Shown here one piece after another: positions 43,850-57,800 of a stretch of DNA of 64,000 nucleotides. Every line of letters starts with the position of its first letter. Position 1 is the stretch's first letter. Origin of the DNA: Smallanthus sonchifolius (Eukaryota; Streptophyta; Magnoliopsida; Asterales; Asteraceae); contig CM042020.1 in NCBI GenBank assembly GCA_023525975.1, forward strand, positions 15,430,001 through 15,494,000. Reading direction: 5' to 3'. The translations under genes and the position numbers were made by a program. The notes beneath the pieces are model-generated. The model searched no databases. It worked only from the letters and a program-made list of their open reading frames with translations, and was not told the origin of the DNA.

Positions 43850-44003
43850 ATCATGATTTCACTTTAACACGAAACATAACAGATAAACTTACCCAAATGG
43901 AATTTCGAGAGAACAACAATCCCAGCACATAGTGACTTCATATCTTGGAACCAACATGTTTCATAACTTAGCTTTGACTATCAAAGACAAGTGAGGTAGT
44001 CTG

Positions 44004-46795
44004 TTAGAAAAGTGAAGATCCTTCTGACCCATTAAACATGCTTCCGTCCATACGGGCTTGCACCCCATCACTCATTGCAAAATCATCCCGCAGATGCTTT
44101 AGTGTTGTCTCCATTCCAATTGCTGAACTCAACAAGCTAAATAGGATATTTTTTAAAGAGAATGATGGTTTCGACACCTCAACCAGAGTAACCTGTAGGG
44201 GAAACAAGTTACTACAAAAGAAATTGGTCGAATGGGTCAAACAGGTATAAAGTCACCCAAAGTCAATTTAAAATACATCAAAGTCTCTTAACTCACTTTA
44301 TTCAAAAAACTAGTTTATTATTAAAGTAATATAACTTTATAATCACATTTCCCACAACCCATCTGAAACCTGTAAAAGTCACATGTTTTGACTTGTTATC
44401 CAACCCACCGGCCCCACGTCACATTTCCCACAACCCATCTGAAACCTGTAAAAGTCACATGTTTTGACCCGTTATCCAACCCACCTGCCCCGCGTAATTC
44501 GCTACCTACGACCATGAACTGTTTTTCAGTTATCTTAGTCTCAAAATGTTGCAAACGCTCCCTCATGTGAGAAATGCAATACTTCCCATGAAACTTAAAC
44601 GAGAATTTTCACCAGGTGGCTTTATTTTTCTATAATAGTAGAATATGTGTTTTTAGATCATTAATCTTTTTTTGGTAAATGATTTTAGATTAATCAAACT
44701 TGACAGCCATTGACAGCAAACAGAGAGCACAATGAAACCAACCTTTTTGTTCTGAGGAATGTTGGCCTTGTGTTTGGCTATAGCAACAGCCCGTGAAAAT
44801 CCTCCAATTGCATCAACTAAACCTCGCGAAGCAGCATCATTACCAGTCCATACCCTCCCTTGAGCTATCTCCTCCATCCTATCCACCTGCAGTTGCAACC
44901 ACTCTCTTGCTAATTGTGTAACCTAAAATAATAAACTATATAATCGAGTTACCACGTACACTCATTGATCTTGAACGTGCTGCCTCGTCACGAAATTGTT
45001 TATACATATGCTGGGCGCGCTCTGCAAACAGTTTCTCTTCTTCAGGTCTGCATAGAGGCTTGTAAAGTGGTTAGGATTATAAAAAATTAAAAAAAAACTA
45101 ATAAGAATTGAACAGAAACTGTCTTTTGGTAATGAACAAAATTGTTCATTATTTTTCAAGCCTATAGATAGGAAGAACTCACGTTCTGAGATCTTATATG
45201 TTAATGATCATCTAACCTGAATGGCCGGTTAGAAGTATACAGCTCAGCATACCGTCCCTTTGATATAAGTTCTTTGTTGAAACCAATCTTTTCATATAGT
45301 TTCCCAAAATTGACCTTACCTACAACAAACATGGTAAGAATTCAAAAGCAATGACACATATTTAGTTATTTACTATTCCTATTCTTGATAAATGATACCT
45401 AAGTTTTACCCAAAGATGTATACTAACTTATCAGTTACAAACAATCAAACACGTTACTGATCTTAAAATTTAAGGAATAGAAGTAATGGACCTGTGACGA
45501 CACCAATTGAACCCGTTAAAGTAAGATTCTCTGAGACTATAGCATGTGCTGCCATGGCCATGCTGTATCCTCCACTAGCTGCCACATCAACCATCGATGC
45601 AACTACAGGCTTAGAATCAGCCAACAGTTTGATTTCCCTCCATATTCTGCATAAAAAGTATAAGCCTAACTACATGAGAAATCAAATAATCTTGTCTAGT
45701 TTTCCATTAATTTGTCTTTTTTTTCAGTTACACTCGTGTTTTTTTTTATTTTGGAACAAAACTATAAACTTTACCATGTCTTAGCTACACCGTTTATTGT
45801 AGGATGAGTATATCCAAAGGTTAATAAAACTATACTTTTCCGGTCAAAATCACTTACAAGGCAGAAGCTTGAATACCACCCCCGGGGCTATCAATTCGGA
45901 TGATAACAGCCTTATACCTTTTTGAATCTGGGAAGTAAATAATAAATCAAGTCCATAAACATGAATATAAAACAATAATAAGAAAACAAACTTCATAGTA
46001 ACTTATAAACAAACTCCTTTACAGAACACCATCATTAATCAAAATTAAAAATAAGAAAGTGGGTGCAAACCTGTTCTATGTTCCAACTTACTATACAATC
46101 GCTATGTATCTTATGTTGGTGCTTTACAGTATACATTTCCAAAATAAAAGGAACCATATAATGTTTTACATACCTCTTACTTTGCTAATCTTTTTGATGA
46201 GTTGTTCAGCTGTGATGCCTGAACCAGGTGAAAACAATGACCCTCCACCACTACTAATGCGACCAGAAGCTCTAATAACTGCAATTCGATCCTTGCCACC
46301 TGATAACCCCACACTCCATTTCCTAATTCTTGAGTATTTCCTAAAGCCATGATAATAAACTAGTCTATCAAAGCAGAAATATGCAAATTTTGGAGAAAAA
46401 ACAAATGAAAAGGACTATATAAGACAGATATTCACTTGTAATCAATAAGTGGAAGTTTTTTCTTCTCTGCAATGCCCAATCTTTCTTTCAACAAAGATTT
46501 AACCTGAAAAGATTGAACATTAACAGTTATCTTTTAAACATTCTGAAGTGGGAAATCTATTAAATGGTAAAGTTAGAAAATGTTTTTTTCATGTGCATAT
46601 CTACCTCATCATCATATTTTATATCTGTTATCCATCCATCTTCTTTCAACTTCTCTATTTGGTAAACTCCTTCATTAATAAAACTATCAATTTCTTCCTT
46701 TCTCTTTCCTGTAAAAGAAACAATTCAAACTGTCAACTTACCTCCCAAAAATGTAGCTTGTTCAGTGAAACCATACAATGAAAAGTAATCACTTC
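44004..46795 (-). pseudogene. SPPA: SPPA-like protease copy B, 3' part (exons 4 end, 6-14)
   Basis: Exons on the minus strand: end of exon 4 at 46795-46742, then 46708-46605, 46503-46436, 46340-46174, 45927-45858, 45646-45492, 45319-45217, 45047-44960, 44886-44743 and 44192-44004. Sizes equal those of copy A except the last. All splice sites here are normal, including the exon 9 acceptor that is damaged in copy A, and exon 13 is open (RGLVDAIGG). The nucleophile Ser region ASGGYSMAMA-like is in exon 10, where the first Met is Ile. Exon 5, which holds the catalytic Lys in copy A, is absent: exon 4 is followed directly by the intron before exon 6. The reading is broken upstream by the LTR element at 46796. 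Confidence 0.88.
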
Positions 46796-49700
46796 TGTCA
46801 CAACCCCAAATTTATTTACTTAATAAATAAATACAGGTTGCAACGATTGGTTCATTACACGATAGCGGAAGCGGTAATTGTGATCTCTAAGACTTGATTA
46901 CAAATACAATTACTAAAACTAAGTAATACTATGATCTAAGTTCTTCTAGATCAACGATAGACTTGAGACTTGATATTCTACGTCCTTCCAGCTACTAGGA
47001 ATTGATCCAACATGGCTAGCCTATTCCAACCGCGCCATGGCTAAAGGTTACCTGAGAAACATACTTGAAAGTGTCAACACAAAGGTTGGTGAGTTCACAG
47101 AGTTAGTTATATCAGTGCTTATAGTTATTCCCGAAAACATGTACATGACTTTACCGTCATAAAACTAAGTAGTTTTCCCCGAAAAAAACTATACATGACT
47201 TAACCGTCATAATAATGAGTAGTTTTCATTTGAAAACATGTCCATGACTTTACCGTCATAAAATATGTAGTTTTTCCTTTGAAAACATTACCATGACTTA
47301 ACCGTCATGAATCCAATGTTTAAACATGATCATTTTTAACCTGATCAGAACACTTTTGTATAAAACCTGATCACTTTAACCTGATCAGAACTCTTTTACA
47401 TAAAACCTGATCACTTTAACCTGATCAGAACCCTTTTGCTTAAAACCTGATCACTTTAACCTGATCAGAACTCTTTTTGTTTAAAACCTGATCACTTTAA
47501 CCTGATCAGAACTCTTTTGTATAAAACCTGATCACTTTAACCTGATCAGAACTCTTTTGCTTAAAACCTGATCACTTTAACCTGATCAGAACCCTTTTGC
47601 TTAAAACCTGACCACTTTAACCTGATTAGAACCCTTTTGCTTAAAACCTGATCACTTTAACCTGATCAGAACCCTTTTGCATGTATTACCAATGAATTTG
47701 AATACTAACCCGATCTATTGACCCCATTTGTAAGCTTGCAAGGAATACAAAATAGTATGTAATGTACGAGACCGTAACCAAACCCCGACCTTTTGTGCCT
47801 CCCCCTCGCCTTTTTGCGAGTAAGACAATATGCGGTCATTCGGCCCTTTTGACCCCTGGTTAGCGCGACTAACCATGACCGGAGGCGTCACCCCCAATAG
47901 TACTATCCATAAAATCCCGGGCTAAGTCCATAGTTAATGGTTACTAATTTATTCTGAGGACTTTAAGCGCTTTATTTTTCCCTCAATACACACATACGGT
48001 CAGATCATTAGTTCATTCATTTACATACGAAAATTCTTTACAAGTATGTTTCCACCCTAAAATATTTCAAAAACTTAGAAAAAGTGGTTAGTGAAACTCA
48101 CAAAGAGTTAAACCAAAATGTTCATATTGTCAAACGTATAAGCAATTGTATTTCATGTTTTCAAAACATAACCAGTAAGTATGTTTCTCCCCCGCAGTTT
48201 ACAAAACATTAAAAAGCGAAAGGGGGCCGTGAACTCACCTGAGATTAGCAATTAACTTCTAGCAAATAGGAACTCGAACACGAAACTGAAACTCAAACAC
48301 GTCCTAAAGCAATAGGTACTTTCAGTTTAATAACATGGCGTCTAATCTGCAAGTTGTTCACCAAACTTACTAGACGTGATTGGAAGACACTTATCTTAGA
48401 AAAATACTTAAGTTGACGACCCGTTGGTGATTTGGTGTTTATTATATGTCCTTATTATTAACTATAAGCAAATACTTGTAGTTACATGAAATCATAAGAT
48501 GCTTCCAGCATTCGGTGAAAATCGTATAGAATAAAGCTACGTTTTAAAATACTAAGTGACCTCAATAAATTAAGGGCTTTCTGTAATAACTTAATATACA
48601 TCTTAGGTTGTTATAATAGTATTCACCTTGCTTTAAAAGTAGGTTTAAGTTTGTCAAACAACTAGCAAATCAAGCAATGTTCAAAACAGTAAGTTTTCTG
48701 GAGTTACCTAGGGAAAACAGTTGGTTGAGGGTCCAAAACTTATCTTCAAGACCTGATCTCCTGGGGGTTTTAAAGCTAACACATAATACTAATTTTTAGA
48801 ACAAGAATCAAGTCATTTGGATCATTTTTGAGCAAGTTATGCACTCTAGAAGTTGACGAAGACATTCTGTTTGAAAAGACAGTTTTGACCTTCTGTGTTG
48901 TATAAGACTTTTGACGTACCAAAACTTACTGAAAAATTATGAAACCAGTTGGGTTTGAAAGCTAACTCTTTAAAATTAGTTTTAGACTCAAGAATCGCTC
49001 ATTTTCATTGAGTTTTGACGGAGTTATGGCCTCACAAAGTCGGGTTAATTTCCAGCACGAATCTGTTAAGAAAGTAACTTGTCCTAAACTTGATGTAAAT
49101 GATCCAAAGCATGGTTTTTGTGACATAACACACTCAAACGACTAATGTAACATGGATTTGCAAGTATTTCCATAGGTAACACATTAACCCATACATCTTC
49201 ATGTCTATGAACTTGTATACCTAGTTTAACAACTCAAAAACTCAACAAAACGTGTTCTTTCAAAATGAGCATCAATATCACAAAACCTATACTTTTTATG
49301 AACCAAACACACAACTAAACAAAATAATTCATAGTTTATGAATTTTGTATTTAAAATAGTTTATTTTTATGTGTGGTTTCAAATGTATATGTATTTTCAA
49401 GAAGATCTTCCAATCATGGGTGAAAAACGCGGATCTAATAAGAAATCGTAAGTATGAAAGAAAAGATCTCGGATTTACCACTAGACCAGGTAGGGATGAC
49501 GATTAGTAGAAGATGATGGATGTTCTTTTGCTATCAAGACCCGAATTCTAGCTCCAATCCTCCTTGAATCTCCAATCTTCTAACTTAACCCTTTCTAGAT
49601 TTTTCTCTTGAATGACAAAGATGGTAATGTGAACGTGTGTGTATATGTATCGATATATGTAGGGAAAAGGATGGAGATGGAGTGCCATATCTTCCTTAAT

Positions 49701-50700
49701 CATGACAAGGCAAGTTGAGATGTGATGGACTAGACACTTGTTTGACTTCTTGGTTGATTGGGAATGGGTTAGTGTGACACAAGTATGGAGCAAACAAGTG
49801 AAGAAAACAAGGTGGGTGGCCCCACTTGGGTGGGTTTCGTCCGAGATAGGGTATGGGGTGGGGGTTTGGGTGTTGTCAAGTCATTTAGTTTAAATCCAAT
49901 GGCTAGTTAGGTCGGTTCTAATTAGAATACACCCGGTAGGTGACACCGTGATATAATACTCGGTGTAGGAACTTTTAGTGATTAAAACTTTATATCTATA
50001 TACCTAGATATATATATATATATACATACATATATATAATTATTAGATGAAACATGGGTTGAGTATAGATCTCAACAAGTCATCATCATTAAGATTTGAT
50101 GCTGGAGTGGAGTACAAGCAAGGATATAATGATGGTGATGTGATCTTTATGTTGCTTGCATCTTTGGTCATAATCATGATGATTATGATTCTTGAGTGTT
50201 GTGTAAGCAAAGCAATCATGATGATGATGTGATTGATTTAGACGCGGTATACTACCCGAAATTAATACCCGTTTCAATATATTTAATTATTAAAACGTCC
50301 TACATTTTGTGTAGATTGACTAGCTTTAATAATCTGCTAGTGAATTCCCGACGTAGTTATTACTTGAACTATATTATACATGTATACACATAAAATAACT
50401 TATAGTTATGTAACTTATTTATGTGTCAACTTTTTATAAAAGTTAGTCACCAATATTTATGTTTTTAAAGCGTCTCCCTAGACTTTTCTGGAATAACATT
50501 CTTTTTAATCACCAACGACCGTATCTTGTGGGTTATAACCGTTTACTATTCTAGTAACTCTTGAAAATTACTAAAATATGGCACGTGTTCCTTTGCTAGA
50601 CTTCTGACAATACCATGTCAAAGATAATACTCCTAACAAATATAAAATAAGAACGTGCCATTATGAATATGGATAATGACCTGAAATACTGGGTGTTACA
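46796..50700 (-). repeat. 3' LTR of the second element
   Basis: TGTCACAACCCC to CTGGGTGTTACA. Contains the conserved blocks (47067-47101 and 48221-48245) and a 40-bp tandem array. Several short open frames here are mirrored exactly in the other LTR and are not genes. Confidence 0.93.
47325..47690. repeat. 40-bp tandem repeat in the 3' LTR
   Basis: About eight units of AAAACCTGATCACTTTAACC-type sequence (40 bp, TCACTTTAAC at 47371, 47411, 47451, 47492, 47532, 47572, 47612 and 47652). Each unit holds two TGATCA palindromes (BclI-type sites). Confidence 0.92.
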
Positions 50701-50710
50701 TTCTCCCCAT
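50701..50710 (-). promoter_or_regulatory. Polypurine tract of the second element
   Basis: The minus strand reads ATGGGGAGAA directly before TGTAACACCC, preceded by GAATTTCGGGACGAAATTC as in the first chromovirus. Confidence 0.82.
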
Positions 50711-50749
50711 GTTAAAGAGAATTTCGTCCCGAAATTCAGTTCTTGTCAT

Positions 50750-52164
50750 CTTTACTTGGCGTGTTCGTGAACAAGGACGTGTACTTGGCTTTCATTTTAT
50801 CTTCCCGCTCCCACGTATACTCGGGGCCGCGCTTTGAATTCCAACGTACCTTAACCAATTTAACCCGGCTACGCCTTGTTTTCTGAACCTCCTAATCAGT
50901 GACTTCAATCGGTTCCTGAATGAAGTGTAGCTTGTTATCTATGTGAATCTCATCAGACGATATAATTAATGTCTCGTCTGATAAACACTTCTTGAGATTT
51001 GATTCATGAAACGTATCATGTGCATTTCTTAGTTCTTGTGGCATCTTGAGTTTGTATGCTACAAGGCCAACCCTAGCCAAAATTTCAAATGGTTCAACGT
51101 ACCTAGGGTTAAGCTTGTCACGGTTGCCAAATCTTGCAACTCCTTCCCAAGGTGAGACCTTCAACATGACTTTGTTTCCCACTTGGAATTCTAATGGCTT
51201 TCGTCTGTTGCTAGCACAACTCTCTTTCGTCTGTCGCTAGCACAACTCTCTTTCGACTGTCTCTAGTGGCTTTCGGACGATCTTTGATTTCGACGATCTT
51301 GTCCATGGTTTCCTAGCCAATATCAGAACCAGTCAAATGCTTTTCGCCAACCTCTACCCAACATAGCGATGAGCGACACTTACAACCATACAAAGCCTCA
51401 ACGGAGTGGCTTTAATGCTGGTATGGTAGTTTTTATTATATGAAAACTCAGCCAACGGTGGTGAGTATCCCAATTTCCTCCGAAATCGATTACACACGTA
51501 CGGAGCACATCTTTTAAAGTTGGATGGTCCTTTTACCTTGACCGTTTATCTGGGGATGATATGTAGTGCTCATGTCAAGGCGTGTGCCCAAGGTTGACTG
51601 CCAGGTTCTTGACATGATTTGACTGTCCCTATTAGAGAAAATGGAAACTGGCATACCATGCTTAGCCTTAATTTCCTTAATATTTAGCCTCACACGCTTC
51701 TTACTTTTATCTGTCTCCTTTATTGGTAGGGAGTGAGTGGATTTCGTAAAACGACTGACGATTACCTGTATTGTATCATAGCCGCTATGTGTTTTGGGTA
51801 GCTTTGTAATGAAATCTAGGGAATCCTCCTCCCATTTCCATTGAGGAATATGAGGTTGTTGTGATTACTCAGTTGATTCCTAACATTCTGCTTGTACTGT
51901 CGGGTATCTCCCAACTCAAATAGCAATTTCTCCTCTCATGTTTGGCCACATAATGGAGTTCCTCGGGGTCCTTATACGTTTCATTCGATTCTGGATGAAT
52001 GGAGTACTTGGGCTTATGGACTTAATCCATAACCTTCCACATAGGCTACCGATACCTGGTACCCAAATTCTATCTGTATCATCCAACTTAGGTTTCAATT
52101 GTTTGATTCCATTTACTTGGTAGTCGGTATTCGAAAGCAAAGCGAATACTTCTCCGACTAACAA
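50750..52164 (-). pseudogene. Integrase/chromodomain remnant of the second element
   Basis: 50892-51182 translates to the integrase C-terminal region (KVMLKVSPWEGVARFGNR, then SNLKKCLSDET), and 50750-50890 to a decayed chromodomain. 51290-51860 still shows the core in pieces (a LDMSTTYHPQ-like segment near 51560) with many stops. 51916-52164 resembles the zinc-finger entry (MWPNMRGEIA). It is the same gene order as in the first chromovirus, but none of it is translatable. Confidence 0.8.
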
Positions 52165-54869
52165 TATTAAACGTGCAAGAACCCGTTTATTTGATTACCC
52201 TCAATATGGTAGGGTTATGTGATGCTCATTCCTGGTAATGAAAGGAATGGTGCCTGCGAATCTTGAGCGTATTTTGACACATACCCTCTATTCGTCTACG
52301 CACTTTGTCACAAAAGCAGATCTCTATAGATCTTAGGAAAGAATTACTCGACGAAGTGTCCAAGTTTTAGTTGAATATTGGGTAGTAATGACACCGTACG
52401 AAAATGAAACTTTTATGTTTGTCCCTCTTATGCTTTTCGAAAGCATTTTCCCGGACTAAGACTTTTCTCTTATTTCAGGTTTCACGTTTTCTAGGATTTT
52501 CCTCTCCATGTGCCTTCATGGAGCTAAGATTTGATGTTCCTTGGGAGCTCTTATTTGCGAACGTCGAGTCTAATCACCACTTTACCCCCTTGCCTGCACT
52601 ACCATACCTTCAAAGTATGTAAGCCATACGAAGTTCGATGTTTGTTTGGAATATTCACATTCCGTCTAGCTGAGGGAATGAATAGTAATACTATGAAAAT
52701 GGTCTCATCGAATTAGTGCTTTCCCCAAAATGGGCTATGGGTTTGTCAACCCATTAAGTTGGCTGAGACGTTTTGGGAGGTTTACAATTACCATCTTGTA
52801 GTCATTCAGTGTGTCTGCACTTCCTTAGGGTTTGAATGGTACTTTGGTGACTTACCATTACGTATTCCACTCATTCAGGTTATAGCCTCAAAATCCTTAG
52901 CACAAGGATAAGCTTGAGGTAATGAGTGTTGAACGTCGAGACTTTTGTATTCTATTTGAGCCTACTCCAAGAGATCATTTCTTAACAATAGATGCTCTAG
53001 AGCTTCCCAATTATAGAAAACTAGGAGTGAAAGATGCGATCACACCTCTCTTCTAGGCTAAAATTTGGGATCCATCCATCAAGATGAACTTTGGGGAAGT
53101 GCGAGTACAAAAGAGTAATAAATTATTCTTCTCAACTCTTTGTGGACAGTGTCCTACTGTGAATAGCTCGAGCTTACGTCCCTTATGCATATCACGAACT
53201 AATGAGATTAGCATGAAATTCCGCATTTGGGACTCCTTTAAGAGTTTTGCATGTCGTTTTCCTGTTAGTGCGACAATAGTCGTTAATCCACACTTAGGTT
53301 TCTTTGGCATTCGCTTGAGCATCAACCCCAGCTTATCCATTACCGAAAGAATAGTTAGACTTAAAGGTATATTGAATGTCAATGGCTGCGAGAGCAACCC
53401 TGTTTGACCGATATTTTGAAATGTCCGATTACCTACTTATCTCATGTCGAGCTTCCACAATATCCATAGGTGCCATGTGTATGCGGGTCAGAATAATATC
53501 CTGCCCCATTACTGAAGTTAGTGCATAACACTCTTGGCGTAACTTTAAAGCAATGGTGAGATTGAACTGTATGATGGATTCTGAGATTACGCTATAATCT
53601 CCCACAATAATTGTGCAATTATTGTAAGTGTTAGTTGTGGTAACGCTCAATTTGAAGCATTCCTGACAAGTAGAATCTCAAAGAATGAATGTGCGAATTC
53701 CTTCGTCGTTCAGGATTTACTAAGGATTGGTTGAATTCAATTTGAATTTCTCTCATTCCTCCAAAACTAGGAGAATGCTTTGTGAGCACCTAATTGAGAA
53801 GTCTGATTTGTTAAGATCCAATCCTTAATCAAGTGATTAAGAACATGGGTTGATCATCAGCTTAGACAGCAAGACTCACTAAAGTTCCCATGCACTGCAA
53901 ATTATGATTACGTGTGCACCCGTAATGATAATTTGCCTTGCCTGATCCCTATAGTGTTTCCCCTATCCCTAGCTTTTAATCAAAAGGGATTTGAAATGAT
54001 CATTAGATTACGTTTGCACATTTGTACAGGAGTGTGTATTGTTTTATCGGATTACTCTTAATTATGTGTACCAATACTCATGAATCTGCCGAATATGGAT
54101 GTTGTCGGATGAGGCTAATGGTAGAGAGGCACTACCAGTGTCTCAGAATTAAAATGCGTATGAAAGTCAGGCACTATGTGTAGGGCAGAGATCCTCAAAT
54201 GATTATCGAGCAGCTCATGCTCCAAGTATGTATGTACTTATGGATCCACATGATCCTGATGAATGTCTGGGTCTCTTGACCCGTATGGTTCTCTCCCGTT
54301 TAGTCCTGCTCATCCATCTTGGGTTCCCTTCTGTCTGGGTAATCCCGTCTGCCATATCTCATGGTGAAATTCTAGGCATCCGATCCGGCAACTTATGAAG
54401 GAGAGTATTTATACCGCAAATATGTTAGAAAGATAGTTGCCTCCATGGCTGGAGTAGTTGTGGTGCAGGTATAGGTACAGATTCTGGTACGGGTTCAGCC
54501 TGTTGTGATACCAAGATCGGTAACTGACGATCGCTGCCGTCGTCGTCCAAGCTCAGCTCGTAACTCGATCTTCTAAGGTTGTAGTATGCTGAGTACCCGT
54601 TATTCTTGACTCGTAATCCGAACAGTAACATGTTGTATGTGTTTAAGTGTTCATTACATGTGTCATGTAATTGTATTAGTGTAGCTAATGATACCCTAGT
54701 GTAACTTCATACACTAATAGTCTACACGAATTGTTCGGCAACTGTTGGAATTTCTATACTCAAGTCTTGGGGGTTCTTAGTGTGATGCAAGTCTTAGAAA
54801 TCTTGGTCCCTAAATGAGTCCGGTTAGAGCCTAGGTATCACTAAGGAAACCTAATTCGCTAAAACAATT
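52165..54869 (-). other. Interior of the second element, not recognised
   Basis: 2.7 kb between the integrase remnant and the primer site. I find no RT, RNase H, protease or zinc-knuckle motif on either strand. Open frames are short (largest about 114 codons at 53053-53397) and unlike known domains. A short Pro/acidic frame at 54425-54631 sits where the first element has its pre-gag ORF and could be a relic of it. Confidence 0.55.
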
Positions 54870-54881
54870 GCTCTGATACCA
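54870..54881 (-). promoter_or_regulatory. Primer binding site of the second element
   Basis: The minus-strand reading TGGTATCAGAGC is a perfect 12-base match to the initiator-Met tRNA end, three bases inside the 5' LTR. Confidence 0.9.
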
Positions 54882-54884
54882 ATC

Positions 54885-57800
54885 TGTCACAACCCCAAAT
54901 TTATTTACTTAATAAATAAATACAGGTTGCAACGATTGGTTCATTACACGATAGCGGAAGCGGTAATTGTGATCTCTAAGACTTGATTACAAATACAATT
55001 ACTAAAACTAAGTAATACTATGATCTAAGTTCTTCTAGATCAACGATAGACTTGAGACTTGATATTCTACGTCCTTCCAGCTACTAGGAATCGATCCAAC
55101 ATGGCTAGCCTATTCCAACCGCGCCATGGCTAAAGGTTACCTGAGAAACATACTTGAAAGTGTCAACACAAAGGTTGGTGAGTTCACAGAGTTAGTTATA
55201 TCAGTGCTTATAGTTATTCCCGAAAACATGTACATGACTTTACCGTCATAAAACTAAGTAGTTTTCCCCGAAAAAAACTATACATGACTTAACCGTCATA
55301 ATAATGAGTAGTTTTCATTTGAAAACATGTCCATGACTTTACCGTCATAAAATATGTAGTTTTTCCTTTGAAAACATTACCATGACTTAACCGTCATGAA
55401 TCCAATTTTTAAACATGATCATTTTTAACCTGATCAGAACTCTTTTGTATAAAACCTGATCACTTTAACCTGATCAAAACTCTTTTACATAAAACCTGAT
55501 CACTTTAACCTGATCAGAACCCTTTTGCTTAAAACCTGATCACTTTAACCTGATCAGAACTCTTTTTGTTTAAAACCTGATCACTTTAACCTGATCAGAA
55601 CTCTTTTGTATAAAACCTGATCACTTTAACCTGATCAGAACTCTTTTGCTTAAAACCTGATCACTTTAACCTGATCAGAACCCTTTTGCTTAAAACCTGA
55701 TCAGAACCCTTTTGCTTAAAACCTGATCACTTTAACCTGATCAGAACCCTTTTGCATGTATTACCAATTAATTTGAATACTAACCCGATCTATTGACCCC
55801 ATTTGTAAGCTTGCAAGGAATACAAAATAGTATGTAATGTACAAGACCGTAACCAAACCCCGACCTTTTGTGCCTCCCCCTCGCCTTTTTGCGAGTAAGA
55901 TAATATGCGGTCATTCGGCCCTTTTGACCCCTGGTTAGCGCGACTAACCATGACCGGAGGCGTCACCCCCAATAGTACTATCCATAAAATCCCGGGCTAA
56001 GTCCATAGTTAATGGTTACTAATTTATTCCGAGGACTTTAAGCGCTTTATTTTTCCCTCAATACACGAATACGGTCAGATCATTAGTTCATTCATTTACA
56101 TACGAAAATTCTTTACAAGTATGTTTCCACCCTAAAATATTTCAAAAACTTAGAAAAAGGGGTTAGTGAAACTCACAAAGAGTTAAACCAAAATGTTCAT
56201 ATTGTCAAACGTATAAGCAATTGTATTTCATGTTTTCAAAACATAACCAGTAAGTATGTTTCTCCCCCGCAGTTTACAAAACATTAAAAAGCGAAAGGGG
56301 GCCGTGAACTCACCTGAGATTAGCAATTAACTTCTAGCAAATAGGAACTCGAACACGAAACTGAAACTCAAACACGTCCTAAAGCAATAGGTACTTTAAG
56401 TTTAATAACATGGCGTCTAATCTGCAAGTTGTTCACCCAACTTACTAGACGTGATTGGAAGACACTTATCTTAGAAAAATACTTAAGTTGACGACCCGTT
56501 GGCGATTTGGTGTTTATTATATGTCCTTATTATTAACTATAAGCAAATACTTGTAGTTACATGAAATCATAAGATGCTTCCAGCATTCGGTGAAAATCGT
56601 ATAGAATAAAGCTACGTTTTAAAATACTAAGTGACCTCAATAAATTAAGGGCTTTCTGTAATAACTTAATATACATCTTAGGTTGTTATAATAGTATTCA
56701 CCTTGCTTTAAAAGTAGGTTTAAGTTTGTCAAACAACTAGCAAATCAAACAATGTTCAAAACAGTAAGTTTTCTGGAGTTACCTAGGGAAAACAGTTGGT
56801 TGAGGGTCCAAAACTTATCCTCAAGACCTGATCTCCTAGGGGTTTTAAATCTAACACATAATAATAATTTTTAGAACAAGAATCAAGTCATTTGGATCAT
56901 TTTTGAGCAAGTTATGCACTCTAGAAGTTGACGAAGACATTCTGTTTGAAAAGACAGTTTTGACCTTCTGTGTTGTATAAGACTTTTGACGTACCAAAAC
57001 TTACTGAAAAATTATGAAACCAGTTGGGTTTGAAAGCTAACTCTTTAAAATTAGTTTTAGACTCAAGAATTGCTCATTTTCATTGAGTTTTGACGGAGTT
57101 ATGGCCTCACAAAGTCAGGTTAATTTCCAGCACGAATCTGTTAAGAAAGTAACTTGTCCTAAACTTGATGTAAATGATCCAAAGCATGGTTTTTGTGACA
57201 TAACACACTCAAACGACTAATGTAACATGGATTTGCAAGTATTTCCATAGGTAACACATTAACCCATACATCTTCATGTCTATGAACTTGTATAACTAGT
57301 TTAACAACTCAAAAACTCAACAAAACGTGTTCTTTCAAAATGAGCATCAATATCACAAAACCTATACTTTTTATGAACCAAACACACAACTAAACAAAGT
57401 AATTCATAGTTTATGAATTTTGTATTTAAAATAGTTTATTTTTATGTGTGGTTTCAAATGTATATGTATTTTCAAGAAGATCTTCCAATCATGGGTGAAA
57501 AACGCGGATCTAATAAGAAATCGTAAGTATGAAAGAAAAGATCTCGGATTTACCACTAGACCAGGTAGGGATGACGATTAGTAGAAGATGATGGATGTTC
57601 TTTTGCTATCAAGACCCGACTTCTAGCTCCAATCCTCCTTGAATCTCCAATCTTCTAACTTAACCCTTTCTAGATTTTTCTCTTGAATGACAAAGATGGT
57701 AATGTGAACGTGTGTGTATATGTATCGATATATGTAGGGAAAAGGATGGAGATGGAGTGCCATATCTTCCTTAATCATGACAAGGCAAGTTGAGATGTGA

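Noticed and set aside
47715..47897. 60-codon frame repeated at 55790-55972 as a gene pair
   Set aside because: The two copies are the same position of the two LTRs of one element; no coding signature.
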